Below, piece by piece: positions 7,623-16,277 of a DNA stretch of 64,000 nt. This stretch comes from CAZCTC01 sp964501335. Lineage in GTDB: Bacteria > Chloroflexota > Anaerolineae > B4-G1 > SLSP01. Made by a program: the position numbers and the translations under genes. Position 1 is the stretch's first letter, and the number at the start of each line of letters is the position of its first letter. The notes beneath the pieces are model-generated. The model worked only from the letters and a program-made list of their open reading frames with translations, was not told where the DNA came from and searched no databases. The stretch is from NCBI GenBank assembly GCA_964501335.1, contig CAZCTC010000017.1, positions 57,523 to 121,522 of the forward strand, read 5' to 3'.

Positions 7623-8771
7623 TCAATGAGCCGATTGCAATACCGTTTCCGGACGGAAAACCCGCTCAGAACGATCGTTCTCAGCCCGGCGTTCCACGGC
7701 CAATGCAATCAACCGGTCCAGCAGCGCCGGATAAGAAAGCCCGGTCGCCGCCCACAACTTCGGATACATGCTGATCGGAGTAAACCCGGGAATCGTGTTG
7801 ATCTCATTGACCACCAGTTCGCCCGTGCTGCGGCTGAGCAAAAAGTCCACCCGCGCCATCCCGGCCCCGTCGATCGCCTGATAAACCAACACGGCCAGCT
7901 CTCGGATCCGGGCTGTCAATTTCTCATCGATGGGCGCCGGAATCAACAACGCCGAAGCATCCTCGCCCTCATCCAGATATTTGGATTGATAATCATAGAA
8001 CTCCCGGCTGGGAATGATCTCTCCCGGTACCGAGGCCTCCGGCTCATCGTTCCCTAACACACTGACCTCGATCTCCCGCGCCTCCGGCACCGCAGCCTCA
8101 ATCAGCAACCGCCGATCGTAACGCGCGGCTTCCGTCAATCCCTGCCGTAGTCCTTGCCGGTCATGGCACTTAAAAATCCCCACACTGGACCCCAGATTGG
8201 CCGGTTTGGTGAAAACAGGATACCCCAGCTTCGCTTCTACCTCATCTAAAACGGCCTCCGGTTCCCGCTCCCAACGGCTACGGGTCAATACCACCGCATC
8301 CGCCACCGGCACGCCCCGTGCCCGGCAAACATCCTTAAAGAGCCCTTTGTCCATCGCTACGGCGGAACTTAACACGCCGGCACCGACATATGCCACACCC
8401 GCCAGATCCAACAGCCCTTGCAGCGTGCCGTCTTCACCGAAGGTCCCATGCAAAACCGGAACCACCACATCGACCGCCGATAGCAGCGCCAGCTGCGCCT
8501 CTTTCTCATTGGATTCCAGCGTCCACAATCCCGGCCGGGCCGGATCGCCCAAAATAGTCGCCGGACGCAGACCGGTAAAATCCTCACGCACCAGCGCCTC
8601 GCGCACATCTTTACCCACAAACCAGCTGCCCTGGCGGGAAATCCCCACCGGAATAACCTCATAACGCGCCGGATCTAAAGCTTCCATCACCGCACGAACG
8701 GAAACCAGGCTGACGTCATGTTCGCCCGAACGTCCCCCAAACAAAACAGCAACCTTTAACCGATTGCTCAT
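7623..8771 (-). CDS. ddl: D-alanine--D-alanine ligase
   Basis: About 382 residues of an ATP-grasp ligase. Diagnostic stretches are VAVLFGGRSGEHDVSL (N-terminal substrate domain), HGTFGEDG, GSSVGIFKC and the C-terminal VNEINTIPGFT with the metal-binding Glu/Asn. It joins two D-Ala residues for MurF. ATG 8771, with AAGGAG 8 nt upstream and 5 nt after the murB stop, is preferred over an in-frame GTG at 8780. Part of the dcw operon between murB and ftsQ. Confidence 0.97.
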   Translation of the reverse strand: MSNRLKVAVLFGGRSGEHDVSLVSVRAVMEALDPARYEVIPVGISRQGSWFVGKDVREALVREDFTGLRPATILGDPARPGLWTLESNEKEAQLALLSAVDVVVPVLHGTFGEDGTLQGLLDLAGVAYVGAGVLSSAVAMDKGLFKDVCRARGVPVADAVVLTRSRWEREPEAVLDEVEAKLGYPVFTKPANLGSSVGIFKCHDRQGLRQGLTEAARYDRRLLIEAAVPEAREIEVSVLGNDEPEASVPGEIIPSREFYDYQSKYLDEGEDASALLIPAPIDEKLTARIRELAVLVYQAIDGAGMARVDFLLSRSTGELVVNEINTIPGFTPISMYPKLWAATGLSYPALLDRLIALAVERRAENDRSERVFRPETVLQSAH

Positions 8772-8776
8772 TCCCT

Positions 8777-9724
8777 TCACTCCTTGTGGTTCAAAATCTG
8801 AGCAGCTGCCGCATCGAACGAAGCCACAATCTCGATTTCCGGCTCCAGCCGGACCCCGAACTTCTGCTCGACTGTCCCCTGAACCAGGTGAACCAGGGCC
8901 AGGAAATCCGCCGCAGTGCCGCCACCTTCATTGATAAAGAAATTTCCATGCAGGGGAGAAATGACCATTCCTCCTACCTTGCAGCCTTTCAAACAGGCCG
9001 CATCGATCAACCGCCCGGCATAATCTCCCGGCGGATTTTTAAACGTCGATCCCAACGTCTTTCCCGGAGGTTGTGTCTTTCGCCGCCGTTCCATATACTC
9101 GCCGGCTTTTTGCGCCAGATGCTCCGGATCACCCGGCTCCAGCTGGAAAGTGACGCTCAAAACCACGCCTTCGGCCGGGGCGCCCTTCAACCGGCTGCCG
9201 CGATAATGGAACTCCATCCATGCCGGTTCAACCTGCTGGACCGTCCCATCACTCAGCAACACTTCAACTTCGACCAGCCGCTCGGCCATCTCGCCGCCAA
9301 AAGCCCCGGCATTGTTGATCGCGGCCCCACCCATCGTTCCAGGCAGGCCCACCGCCCAGGTCAACCCGGCCCATCCGCGGCGCACCGCTTCCCGAGCCAC
9401 CGGCACGACCATGGCGCCGGACTCCACGGTTACCCGACCGTCCGCACGCCACTCTACAGCCCCGGCTCGATTGAGGATCACCAGCCCCGAAACCCCGGCA
9501 TCCGGCAGCAGTAAATTGGTCAAACCGCCGAAAACCCGCCAGGGAACGCCCAGAGCCAGCGCTTCCCGAATCGCCGTCAACAACGCCTCGCGCCCTTCCG
9601 CAACCACCAGGGCCTCGGCTGCACCGCCGATCCCCAACGCCGAATAGGTCGCCAGCGATCGTTTCAACCAGATCTGGCCTCCCAGGGTTCTCACCCTGGC
9701 CGCCAGCTGTTCAATCGTCGTCAT
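8777..9724 (-). CDS. murB: UDP-N-acetylenolpyruvoylglucosamine reductase
   Basis: FAD-dependent reductase of the second step of UDP-MurNAc synthesis. Visible are the FAD-binding region TYSALGIGGAAEALV and GGLTNLLLPDAG, GLPGTMGGAAINNAGAFGGE, the KTLGSTFKNP serine region and a C-terminal EPEIEIV carrying the catalytic Glu. The usual GxGSN motif reads GGLTNLL. The length fits the shorter (type II) MurB class. The start is uncertain: ATG 9724 is used, but TTG 9736 directly after the murC stop is possible; neither has a good ribosome binding site, so translation may be coupled to murC. Confidence 0.95.
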   Translation of the reverse strand: MTTIEQLAARVRTLGGQIWLKRSLATYSALGIGGAAEALVVAEGREALLTAIREALALGVPWRVFGGLTNLLLPDAGVSGLVILNRAGAVEWRADGRVTVESGAMVVPVAREAVRRGWAGLTWAVGLPGTMGGAAINNAGAFGGEMAERLVEVEVLLSDGTVQQVEPAWMEFHYRGSRLKGAPAEGVVLSVTFQLEPGDPEHLAQKAGEYMERRRKTQPPGKTLGSTFKNPPGDYAGRLIDAACLKGCKVGGMVISPLHGNFFINEGGGTAADFLALVHLVQGTVEQKFGVRLEPEIEIVASFDAAAAQILNHKE

Positions 9725-9742
9725 GTTAATGTCCAAATTAGT

Positions 9743-11146
9743 CTAAAATCCCGGACTGCTCCGGCGTAGAGCTTCCAATAAAAGCTGTCCCACCACATAC
9801 TCATCCCCGGCCCCCATCAACAAAACCACGGTCCCCGGACGGACCTCTTCAAAAAGCTGCTCCGCCGCCTTTTCCAGCGACTCCGCCGTCGCCACAGCCG
9901 GATGGTCCAGCTGCTGCGCCAGTTCGTGATGGGTGATCGTCCCGTCGCCCACTTCCCGCGCTGCATAGATCGGCAAAATCATCACCCGATCCGCATCGCT
10001 GAAAGCCACCAGGAAATCATCCCACAACACTTTGATACGGCTGAACGTATGCGGCTGCCAGACCGCCACAATCCGCCGGCCGGGATAATATTGCCGCGCT
10101 GCCGCCAGGACTGCCCGGATCTGAGTCGGATGATGGGCATAATCGTCCACCACCGCCACCCCCCCGACTTCACCCAGCAGCTCAAAACGCCGCCCCGTTC
10201 CGGTAAAATGCTCCAGCGCCGCCTGAGTCGTCTCCCAGGAAATCCCCAATTCATTGGCGGCCGCCAGGACGGCCAGGGCATTCAAAGCATTATACTCACC
10301 CGGAATCTGCAATTTTACCGTCCCGAGCACCTGCCCCTCCCGCACCGCCACAAACGAAACCCCGTGGCCGGGCTCCGTCTTGATCTCCCGGGCCTCCCAG
10401 GCCAGTCCCACCCCGGCACGCGCGCCGTAGAGCGCCAGCCGGCCGCCGTTGGCATGAAAAGAAGCCCCAATCGCATGGGCCACTGGATCGTCGTTACAGG
10501 CAATCAACAGACCGCCCGGTTTGACCTGCTCTACAAAATCGCCGAAAGCCAGCCGCACCATCCGGGCACTCGGGAAAATATCAGGATGATCGTGCTCCAC
10601 ATTGGTCACAATCGCTACATCCGGTTGTAAGGCCAGAAAGGTATTCTGATATTCGTCGGCCTCGATCAGAAAATAGCGGCCCTTCCCGGCGCGGGCATTG
10701 GTTCCCAAATTGCGGACCATTCCGCCCACAATAAAGGTAGGATCGCACTCCGCTTCCATTAAGACCGTAGCCAGCATCCCGCAGACCGTCGTCTTGCCGT
10801 GAGCCCCAGCCACCGCCAGCACCTTGTAGCCCGCCGTCAACATCGCCAGAAAGTCGGGCCGCCGCATCACCGGAATGCCCCGCTCGCGGGCGGCCGCCAG
10901 CTCCACATTGTCATCCGGAACGGCCGACGAAGCCAGCACCAGATCCACAGCCCCTACATTGACCGGACTGTGCCCGACAGCCACGGAAATCCCTTCGGCC
11001 GCCAGAGTGCTCACCTGAGGCCCGGCGCCGCGGTCAGAACCGCTCACCGTTATCCCCAGCCCCACCAGCACACGGGCAATCGCAGACATTCCCGCGCCGC
11101 CAATCCCGACGATATGGATCTTCTGGTATGCTTGTAAGTCGGCCAC
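9743..11146 (-). CDS. murC: UDP-N-acetylmuramate--L-alanine ligase
   Basis: Mur ligase adding L-Ala to UDP-MurNAc. The N-terminal Rossmann segment is KIHIVGIGGAGMSAIARVL, the central P-loop is VAGAHGKTTVCGML, and the C-domain contains VVDDYAHHPTQIRAVL. The open frame extends 48 codons upstream into the cvpA-like gene, but these are unrelated. GTG 11146, behind AGGGAAAA, gives about 467 residues. A GTG at 11158 overlaps the preceding TGA as GTGA and is the alternative. Confidence 0.96.
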   Translation of the reverse strand: MADLQAYQKIHIVGIGGAGMSAIARVLVGLGITVSGSDRGAGPQVSTLAAEGISVAVGHSPVNVGAVDLVLASSAVPDDNVELAAARERGIPVMRRPDFLAMLTAGYKVLAVAGAHGKTTVCGMLATVLMEAECDPTFIVGGMVRNLGTNARAGKGRYFLIEADEYQNTFLALQPDVAIVTNVEHDHPDIFPSARMVRLAFGDFVEQVKPGGLLIACNDDPVAHAIGASFHANGGRLALYGARAGVGLAWEAREIKTEPGHGVSFVAVREGQVLGTVKLQIPGEYNALNALAVLAAANELGISWETTQAALEHFTGTGRRFELLGEVGGVAVVDDYAHHPTQIRAVLAAARQYYPGRRIVAVWQPHTFSRIKVLWDDFLVAFSDADRVMILPIYAAREVGDGTITHHELAQQLDHPAVATAESLEKAAEQLFEEVRPGTVVLLMGAGDEYVVGQLLLEALRRSSPGF

Positions 11147-11154
11147 CTTTTCCC

Positions 11155-11676
11155 TCACACAAAAACGACGATGACAAAGATAAAAGCCGCGGCTACGGCA
11201 ATAAAAAGCTGCGGTCCCGAAAGCCAGGCCAGCGGCAGATAAGCCACTATCATTTGCGACAGATCTGTCGTGGGAGGAACCATTCCCCAAACATTGTACC
11301 CGATATCAGATAAAAAGCCCCACAACGTCCCGGCGATAAAATATCCATTGATCAGCCCCAGGAAAAAGCCAAGCAACGTATCCTGGAGCTTCTCCTTGCG
11401 CGCCTTCGCATGCAAGGTAGCCGAAATCACAGTCGTCGCATATCCGAACGCCACAATAATTGTAAAAATTCCCAACCGTACATAAAGCCACAGATCAGGG
11501 TCCAACCCCTGAAAAGCCGCACTCAGCACCGGCACATAGGTCCACATCACATACTCTACGAAGCGAGCCAAAATCACTGAAAAAATCACCAGCAATTCTT
11601 TGGCCCACCCTCGCAGGGTGCCGATAATGCCGAACAGAAACACCATGGCAATAAAGACGGTCTCAATCGGGATCAT
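11155..11676 (-). CDS. CvpA-like multi-pass membrane protein inside the dcw cluster
   Basis: 173 residues with four to five predicted membrane helices: IETVFIAMVFLFGIIGTLRG first, an internal segment near LGIFTIIVAFGYATTVI, GFFLGLINGYFIAGTLWGFL, and a C-terminal helix of Ala/Ile/Val/Phe. The pattern of a first helix ending GxxRG and a Gly-rich third helix resembles the CvpA (colicin V production) family, but similarity is modest. It starts 1 bp after murG stops, and its stop overlaps a possible murC start, so it is co-translated with cell-wall genes. Such a gene is not a standard dcw member. Confidence 0.6.
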   Translation of the reverse strand: MIPIETVFIAMVFLFGIIGTLRGWAKELLVIFSVILARFVEYVMWTYVPVLSAAFQGLDPDLWLYVRLGIFTIIVAFGYATTVISATLHAKARKEKLQDTLLGFFLGLINGYFIAGTLWGFLSDIGYNVWGMVPPTTDLSQMIVAYLPLAWLSGPQLFIAVAAAFIFVIVVFV

Positions 11677-11677
11677 C

Positions 11678-12775
11678 TCAACGTTCGGCCCCCAACGCCG
11701 TCAACATCTCCGCCAGCCGCCGCGCCGCCTCCGGTTTGGCCAGAGATCGCGCCGCCGCCGCCATCGCCGACCGGCGCGATTCGTCGGTCAGCAGATCCAG
11801 CGTGGTCGATAACAGCTGAGTCGCCAGATCGCCGTCGGCTACAATCATCGCCGCCCCGCGATCGGTCAACCAGCTCGCATTGACCTTCTGATAGCGCCAG
11901 GCATAGGGATAAGGGACCAGCAGCGCCGGCAGACCAAAATAGGGCAGTTCTCCCAAAATTGAAGCCCCCGCCCGGCAAATCGCCAGATCCGCCGCCGCCA
12001 TCGCCGCCCCCATCTCCTCATGCAGATAAGGATAGGCATGATAACGGCTCTGCAAATCGGCCGGCAGCGCCGCTCGCGCCGCTTCCACGGCCGCCCACTC
12101 CCCTTCCCCGCTGATGTGAATGAGCTGCGCCTGAGCCAGCAAGGGCTCCAGCGCCCCCAAAACGGCCTGATTGATCGAGCGGGCACCCCGGCTGCCGCCA
12201 AAAATCAACACCGCCGGCCCCTCGGGCGTCAATCCCAACGCCGCCCGCCCACTCGCCCGATCCCATCGGGTAAATTCCTCGCGCAAGGGATATCCGGTCA
12301 CCGTGGCCTTGCTCGCCGGCAAATAACGCCGGGAATCTTCGACCGTCATCCCAATCCGCCGGGCCAGTTGAGCGACCGCTTTGACCGAAAGCGCCGGCTC
12401 GATATCCGGAACGTAGAGCAAAATCCGCGTTCCCCGCAGCCAGGCCGCCACCGCCGCCGCCCCACTGACATACCCTCCGGTCGTCAACATCGCATCCGGC
12501 CGCTCACGCCCCGCCTTCTTCCAGGCTGCCAGCGTCCCTTTCAGGAGCAACCAGCCGTTGCGCAACGCCTTCAGCAAGCCCACACCATGCAAACCACCGG
12601 CCGGAATTCCGAAAAAGGGCAAACCGGCCTGAGCGATCAGCTTCTCTTCCATCCCGCCCAATCCGCCGACCCACAACAACTCAGCGTCCGGATTAACGTT
12701 CCGTAAGGCCTGCACGACGGCCAAAGCGGGATAGATATGACCGCCAGTTCCTCCCCCAACGATCCAAAACCGCAT
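11678..12775 (-). CDS. murG: UDP-N-acetylglucosamine--N-acetylmuramyl-(pentapeptide) pyrophosphoryl-undecaprenol GlcNAc transferase
   Basis: 365 residues of a GT-B glycosyltransferase that turns lipid I into lipid II at the inner face of the membrane. The N-terminal glycine-rich loop GGGTGGHIYPALAV and the C-terminal donor-binding segment with ICRAGASILGELPYFGLPALLVPYPYA are characteristic. The start is fixed by the glycine loop only a few residues in and by AAAGGAG 8 nt upstream. That start lies 83 nt inside the 3' end of ftsW, an unusually long overlap for this pair. Confidence 0.97.
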   Translation of the reverse strand: MRFWIVGGGTGGHIYPALAVVQALRNVNPDAELLWVGGLGGMEEKLIAQAGLPFFGIPAGGLHGVGLLKALRNGWLLLKGTLAAWKKAGRERPDAMLTTGGYVSGAAAVAAWLRGTRILLYVPDIEPALSVKAVAQLARRIGMTVEDSRRYLPASKATVTGYPLREEFTRWDRASGRAALGLTPEGPAVLIFGGSRGARSINQAVLGALEPLLAQAQLIHISGEGEWAAVEAARAALPADLQSRYHAYPYLHEEMGAAMAAADLAICRAGASILGELPYFGLPALLVPYPYAWRYQKVNASWLTDRGAAMIVADGDLATQLLSTTLDLLTDESRRSAMAAAARSLAKPEAARRLAEMLTALGAER

Positions 12776-13868
12776 CCCAGTCTCCTTTGGGTCGCCCCCG
12801 GGAGATCGCCAGCAGCAAGCCCATGCCTGCCAGCGTAATCAACATTTCAGAGCCACCATAGCTGAAAAAGGGCAAAGCCGTTCCGGTAAAAGGCACCAGC
12901 CCGACCATCACCATAACATTCAGAATCGCTTCGGAAACCACCATCGTCGTCACCCCAAAAGCCATCAAAGAACCAAATGGATCGGGAGTCTCCAGAGAGA
13001 TCCGATACCCTCGATAGGCCAGAGCGACGAACAATCCGATAACCAGCAGCAGACCCAACAACCCGGCTTCTTCTCCGACCACGGCAAAAATACTGTCCGT
13101 GTGCGGAAAGGGCAAATAACCGGACTTCAAACGGCTGCTGCCCAGCCCCACGCCGAAAATTCCCCCTTCGGCAATGGCAATGACGGCCCGCCGTACGTGA
13201 TAGGGCATCTGCGAAGGATCCTGCAGCGATTGAAAATAGGCCAGCAACCGGGGCCGCGCATAAGGGAAGTTCCATGCCAGTAGCCCAAAGGTCGCCCCGC
13301 CTGTCACCACCGAAAGGAAGATCTGCACCGGATCACCGCCGGCGAAGAAGAACATCGCCATCCCGGTCAATGCCAGCAGCAAAGCCGTGCTCAGATCGGG
13401 CTGCACCGCCACCAAAGCGGCCACAATCCCGATAATCACGGCGAAAGGCACCAGCCCATAGCGTACCTGATTGAGTTGATCGCCGCGGGAAGAGAGCCAG
13501 GCCGCAATGTACATCACCGCAACCAGCCGGGCCAACACCCCGGGCTGAATGGAAGCGCCCAACAAGGACCGCTGCGCCCCCAGCACCTGCTCCCCTAAGC
13601 CCAACACGACCAACAACATCACCAGCGTGACCCCCAGCAGCGGAATCGAAAGCCGCCGCCAAAGCGTATAAGGCACCAGAGTCATGGCGATCATCGCCCC
13701 CACGCCCACGCCCAACCAGATCAGCTGTTGCCGCCAAAACTGCCCGCCGACAAAGAAAGTGGCGCTGTAAAGCATCAACAAACCGTACACCAGCAAGGCA
13801 ACGATCGTCACCAATAAAAGGTAATCGATCGAGCCACTTTTTCCCTTACGCGGTTGCGGTTGTGCCAT
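12693..13868 (-). CDS. ftsW: Peptidoglycan glycosyltransferase FtsW (SEDS family)
   Basis: 391 residues with about ten membrane helices. SEDS landmarks include the first-helix region YGLLMLYSAT, AVQPDLSTALLLALTG, PFPHTDSIFAVVGEE in the large extracellular loop and PFFSYGGSEML near the C-terminus. It polymerises lipid II at the septum together with its cognate class B PBP (FtsI, same cluster). The hydrophilic C-terminal tail of about 35 residues (DAVLDRWGRNWRSYLSRF) overlaps murG by 83 nt in another frame. Confidence 0.96.
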   Translation of the reverse strand: MAQPQPRKGKSGSIDYLLLVTIVALLVYGLLMLYSATFFVGGQFWRQQLIWLGVGVGAMIAMTLVPYTLWRRLSIPLLGVTLVMLLVVLGLGEQVLGAQRSLLGASIQPGVLARLVAVMYIAAWLSSRGDQLNQVRYGLVPFAVIIGIVAALVAVQPDLSTALLLALTGMAMFFFAGGDPVQIFLSVVTGGATFGLLAWNFPYARPRLLAYFQSLQDPSQMPYHVRRAVIAIAEGGIFGVGLGSSRLKSGYLPFPHTDSIFAVVGEEAGLLGLLLVIGLFVALAYRGYRISLETPDPFGSLMAFGVTTMVVSEAILNVMVMVGLVPFTGTALPFFSYGGSEMLITLAGMGLLLAISRGRPKGDWDAVLDRWGRNWRSYLSRFGRRAGLTER

Positions 13869-13880
13869 AATGCCGCCGTC

Positions 13881-15263
13881 CTACTCCGCCAGCGCCCGGA
13901 CCAGTTCCCGGAACCGCTCGCCCCGATGGGCAAAATCGCGGTAGGCATCGAAACTCGTGCCGCCGGGTGAAAGCAAAACCACATCGCCGGCTTGAGCCAG
14001 TTTAGCCGCCGTTTCAACCGCCTGGTCCAGAGTCCCCGCCGGAGCCAGAGTCTGCAACACGGCCTCCTCGCCGGCTTCGGCCAGCGCCGCCCGCACATGC
14101 TCCTCGATCAGCTCTGTGGCCTCACCGAACAGCACCATCACGCGCACCCGCCGCACCGCCCGCCGGGCAAAATCAGCCCAGGGCAAATTCTTATCCCGGC
14201 CGCCGGCCAGCAAAACCAACGGCGTATCAAACGATTCCAGCGCCGCCAGCACCCGTTCCGGAGCCGTGGCAATGGAGTCGTTGATCCACAAACTCCCGTG
14301 CCAGCGCCGCACTTCCTCCAAACGATGGGCCACCCCGGTAAACTCCACAATTCGCCGCCGCATCGCCTCGACCGAGACCCCGGCCGCATCCGCCAGCGCA
14401 ATCGCCGCCAGCACATTCATCACATTGTGAAACCCGCGCAGCCGCACATCCTTCCGCCGGCAAACCTCAAATTCTTCGCCGTGACGCCGCAGCATCAAAG
14501 CCTCACCCCGCAGAAAAGTCCCCGTCTCCGGTTCCGTGCGCCCACTGAAATACCGCACTTCCGCCGGGGTGAGCGCCGCCAGCCCTCGGGCATTCGGCTC
14601 ATCCAGTCCCAGAATCGCCACATCGCCCCGCCGTTGATGGCGCACAATCTGCGCTTTGGCCGCGATATAAGCTTCCATCGTCTTGTGCCGATCCAGATGG
14701 TTCGGCGTAATATTCAACACGCCCGCCACCATCGGGCTGGTCTGCATCAGCTCCAATTGAAAGCTGGACAGCTCCATCACCACCCGATCCTGCGGCCCCA
14801 TCTGATCCAGGTCCGCGATCAACGGATTGCCGATGTTCCCTCCTACCCAGGTCGTAAAGCCGCCCTCGCGGACCATTTCCCCGACCAGGGTCGTCGTTGT
14901 CGTCTTCCCCGCTGAACCGGTAATTCCGATCACGGGAGCCGGACAGCGCAGCATGAACTCATGCGCATCGTTGCTCAAAGGGACACCCCGCTGCCGGGCT
15001 TCCAAAACCACGGGCAAATCGTCCGGCACACCCCCGCTCAGGCACAGCAGCTCACAACCATCCAGCAGACTCAACGGATGGTCTCCCAACACATACCGGA
15101 TCGGCAATCCTTCCAGGTCGCTCAAGGTATCACGCAACGCCTCCGGACTTCGCATATCCGAAACCGTCACGGCGACACCCTGCCGGACAAAGAAACGCGC
15201 CAACGCCTTTCCCTGCCGCGCCAGTCCCAGAATCACCACAGAAGAAACCGGTTGAGAAGCCAT
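13881..15263 (-). CDS. murD: UDP-N-acetylmuramoylalanine--D-glutamate ligase
   Basis: About 460 residues. The N-terminal Rossmann segment is VVILGLARQGKALARFF, the ATP P-loop is GITGSAGKTTTTTLVGEM, and NITPNHLDRHKTMEAY and LLAGGRDKNLPW are typical MurD signatures. It adds D-Glu to UDP-MurNAc-L-Ala. The frame is open 33 codons upstream, but ATG 15263 with AAAGGGA 5 nt before it begins MASQPVSSVVILGL and fits the family. It is followed 12 bp later by ftsW. Confidence 0.97.
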   Translation of the reverse strand: MASQPVSSVVILGLARQGKALARFFVRQGVAVTVSDMRSPEALRDTLSDLEGLPIRYVLGDHPLSLLDGCELLCLSGGVPDDLPVVLEARQRGVPLSNDAHEFMLRCPAPVIGITGSAGKTTTTTLVGEMVREGGFTTWVGGNIGNPLIADLDQMGPQDRVVMELSSFQLELMQTSPMVAGVLNITPNHLDRHKTMEAYIAAKAQIVRHQRRGDVAILGLDEPNARGLAALTPAEVRYFSGRTEPETGTFLRGEALMLRRHGEEFEVCRRKDVRLRGFHNVMNVLAAIALADAAGVSVEAMRRRIVEFTGVAHRLEEVRRWHGSLWINDSIATAPERVLAALESFDTPLVLLAGGRDKNLPWADFARRAVRRVRVMVLFGEATELIEEHVRAALAEAGEEAVLQTLAPAGTLDQAVETAAKLAQAGDVVLLSPGGTSFDAYRDFAHRGERFRELVRALAE

Positions 15264-15277
15264 CGCTTTCCCTTTGC

Positions 15278-16276
15278 TTAAATCAAAGCCAGCGCCACAC
15301 CGGCCATCGCGGCCAGCAGACCGATCAACCAGAAACGCTGTACCACCTGCGTCTCCGACCAACCCATCAATTCAAAATGATGATGCAGCGGCGCCATCTT
15401 GAAAATCCGGCGTCCCTGACCATACCGCTTCTTCGTATATTTGAAATAGAAAATCTGCAAGATATCGGAAAGCGTCTCCGCCACCGGAACCAGCGCCACA
15501 AGCGGCAACAGCAACCACTGCCCGGTCATCAAAGCCACTACCCCCAACGTCGCCCCCAGCGCCAGCGACCCGGTATCGCCCATAAAAAGCTCCGCCGGAT
15601 GCGCATTGTACCAGAGGAAGGCAAAAAGCGCCCCCACGACGGTAAAGCAAAAACGCGCCAGATAGATCTGGCCTTGCAGCTCGGCAATCACGGCATAAGC
15701 CGCAAAAGCGCTGGAAAGGATAATCCCGGCCAGCCCGTCCAGCCCATCGGTCAGATTGGCGGAGTTGGCCCCCGAGATAATAATAAACATAGCTACAGGA
15801 ATGTAAAGCAGGCCGATATCGATCTTTTCAGGAATCCCGGGAATGGCCACACTGTTCAATTTCAAACCGAAATAAAGCACCAACGCAATCACAAACGTCA
15901 GGGCAATTTCGATCTGAATCTTAAACCGCGCCGTAAAACCTTCGCCCCGGCGCATCCCCCGCACGCCCGCCCAATCGTCGAGCGCCCCCAGAACCCCATA
16001 AGTCACCATCACCCCGAGCGGAACCAGAATCGAACGGCCGATCACCGTCTGTCCTATTAAATTGTAAATGTTCAGCGCCAGCGTAATGAGCAGCACCGGA
16101 ATGGTGATCAACAGCCCACCCATCGTCGGCGTTCCCATCTTGGTCATATGGCCTTCCGGACCATCGATGCGGATCGGTTTACCGATCCGGAATTTCTTCA
16201 ACAGAGAAAGGTAGGGTTTCCCCCAGAAAACCACCATCAAGAATGAGATACTCGCCAGAATCAGCGCAAAACCCAC
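15278..16276 (-). CDS. mraY: Phospho-N-acetylmuramoyl-pentapeptide transferase
   Basis: 332 residues, about ten membrane helices. Family signatures are GHMTKMGTPTMGG, NSANLTDGLDGLAG (catalytic Asp pair), FMGDTGSLALG and MAPLHHHFELMGW. MraY attaches the MurNAc-pentapeptide to undecaprenyl phosphate to make lipid I. Translation starts at GTG 16276, two bases after the murF stop, using the AAGGAG embedded in the last murF codons, which indicates tight coupling. Confidence 0.98.
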   Translation of the reverse strand: MGFALILASISFLMVVFWGKPYLSLLKKFRIGKPIRIDGPEGHMTKMGTPTMGGLLITIPVLLITLALNIYNLIGQTVIGRSILVPLGVMVTYGVLGALDDWAGVRGMRRGEGFTARFKIQIEIALTFVIALVLYFGLKLNSVAIPGIPEKIDIGLLYIPVAMFIIISGANSANLTDGLDGLAGIILSSAFAAYAVIAELQGQIYLARFCFTVVGALFAFLWYNAHPAELFMGDTGSLALGATLGVVALMTGQWLLLPLVALVPVAETLSDILQIFYFKYTKKRYGQGRRIFKMAPLHHHFELMGWSETQVVQRFWLIGLLAAMAGVALALI

Positions 16277-16277
16277 C

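Noticed and set aside
11147..11290. Upstream extension of murC by 48 codons
   Set aside because: It overlaps the cvpA-like gene in another frame and carries no Mur-ligase features; the Rossmann start lies just after GTG 11146.
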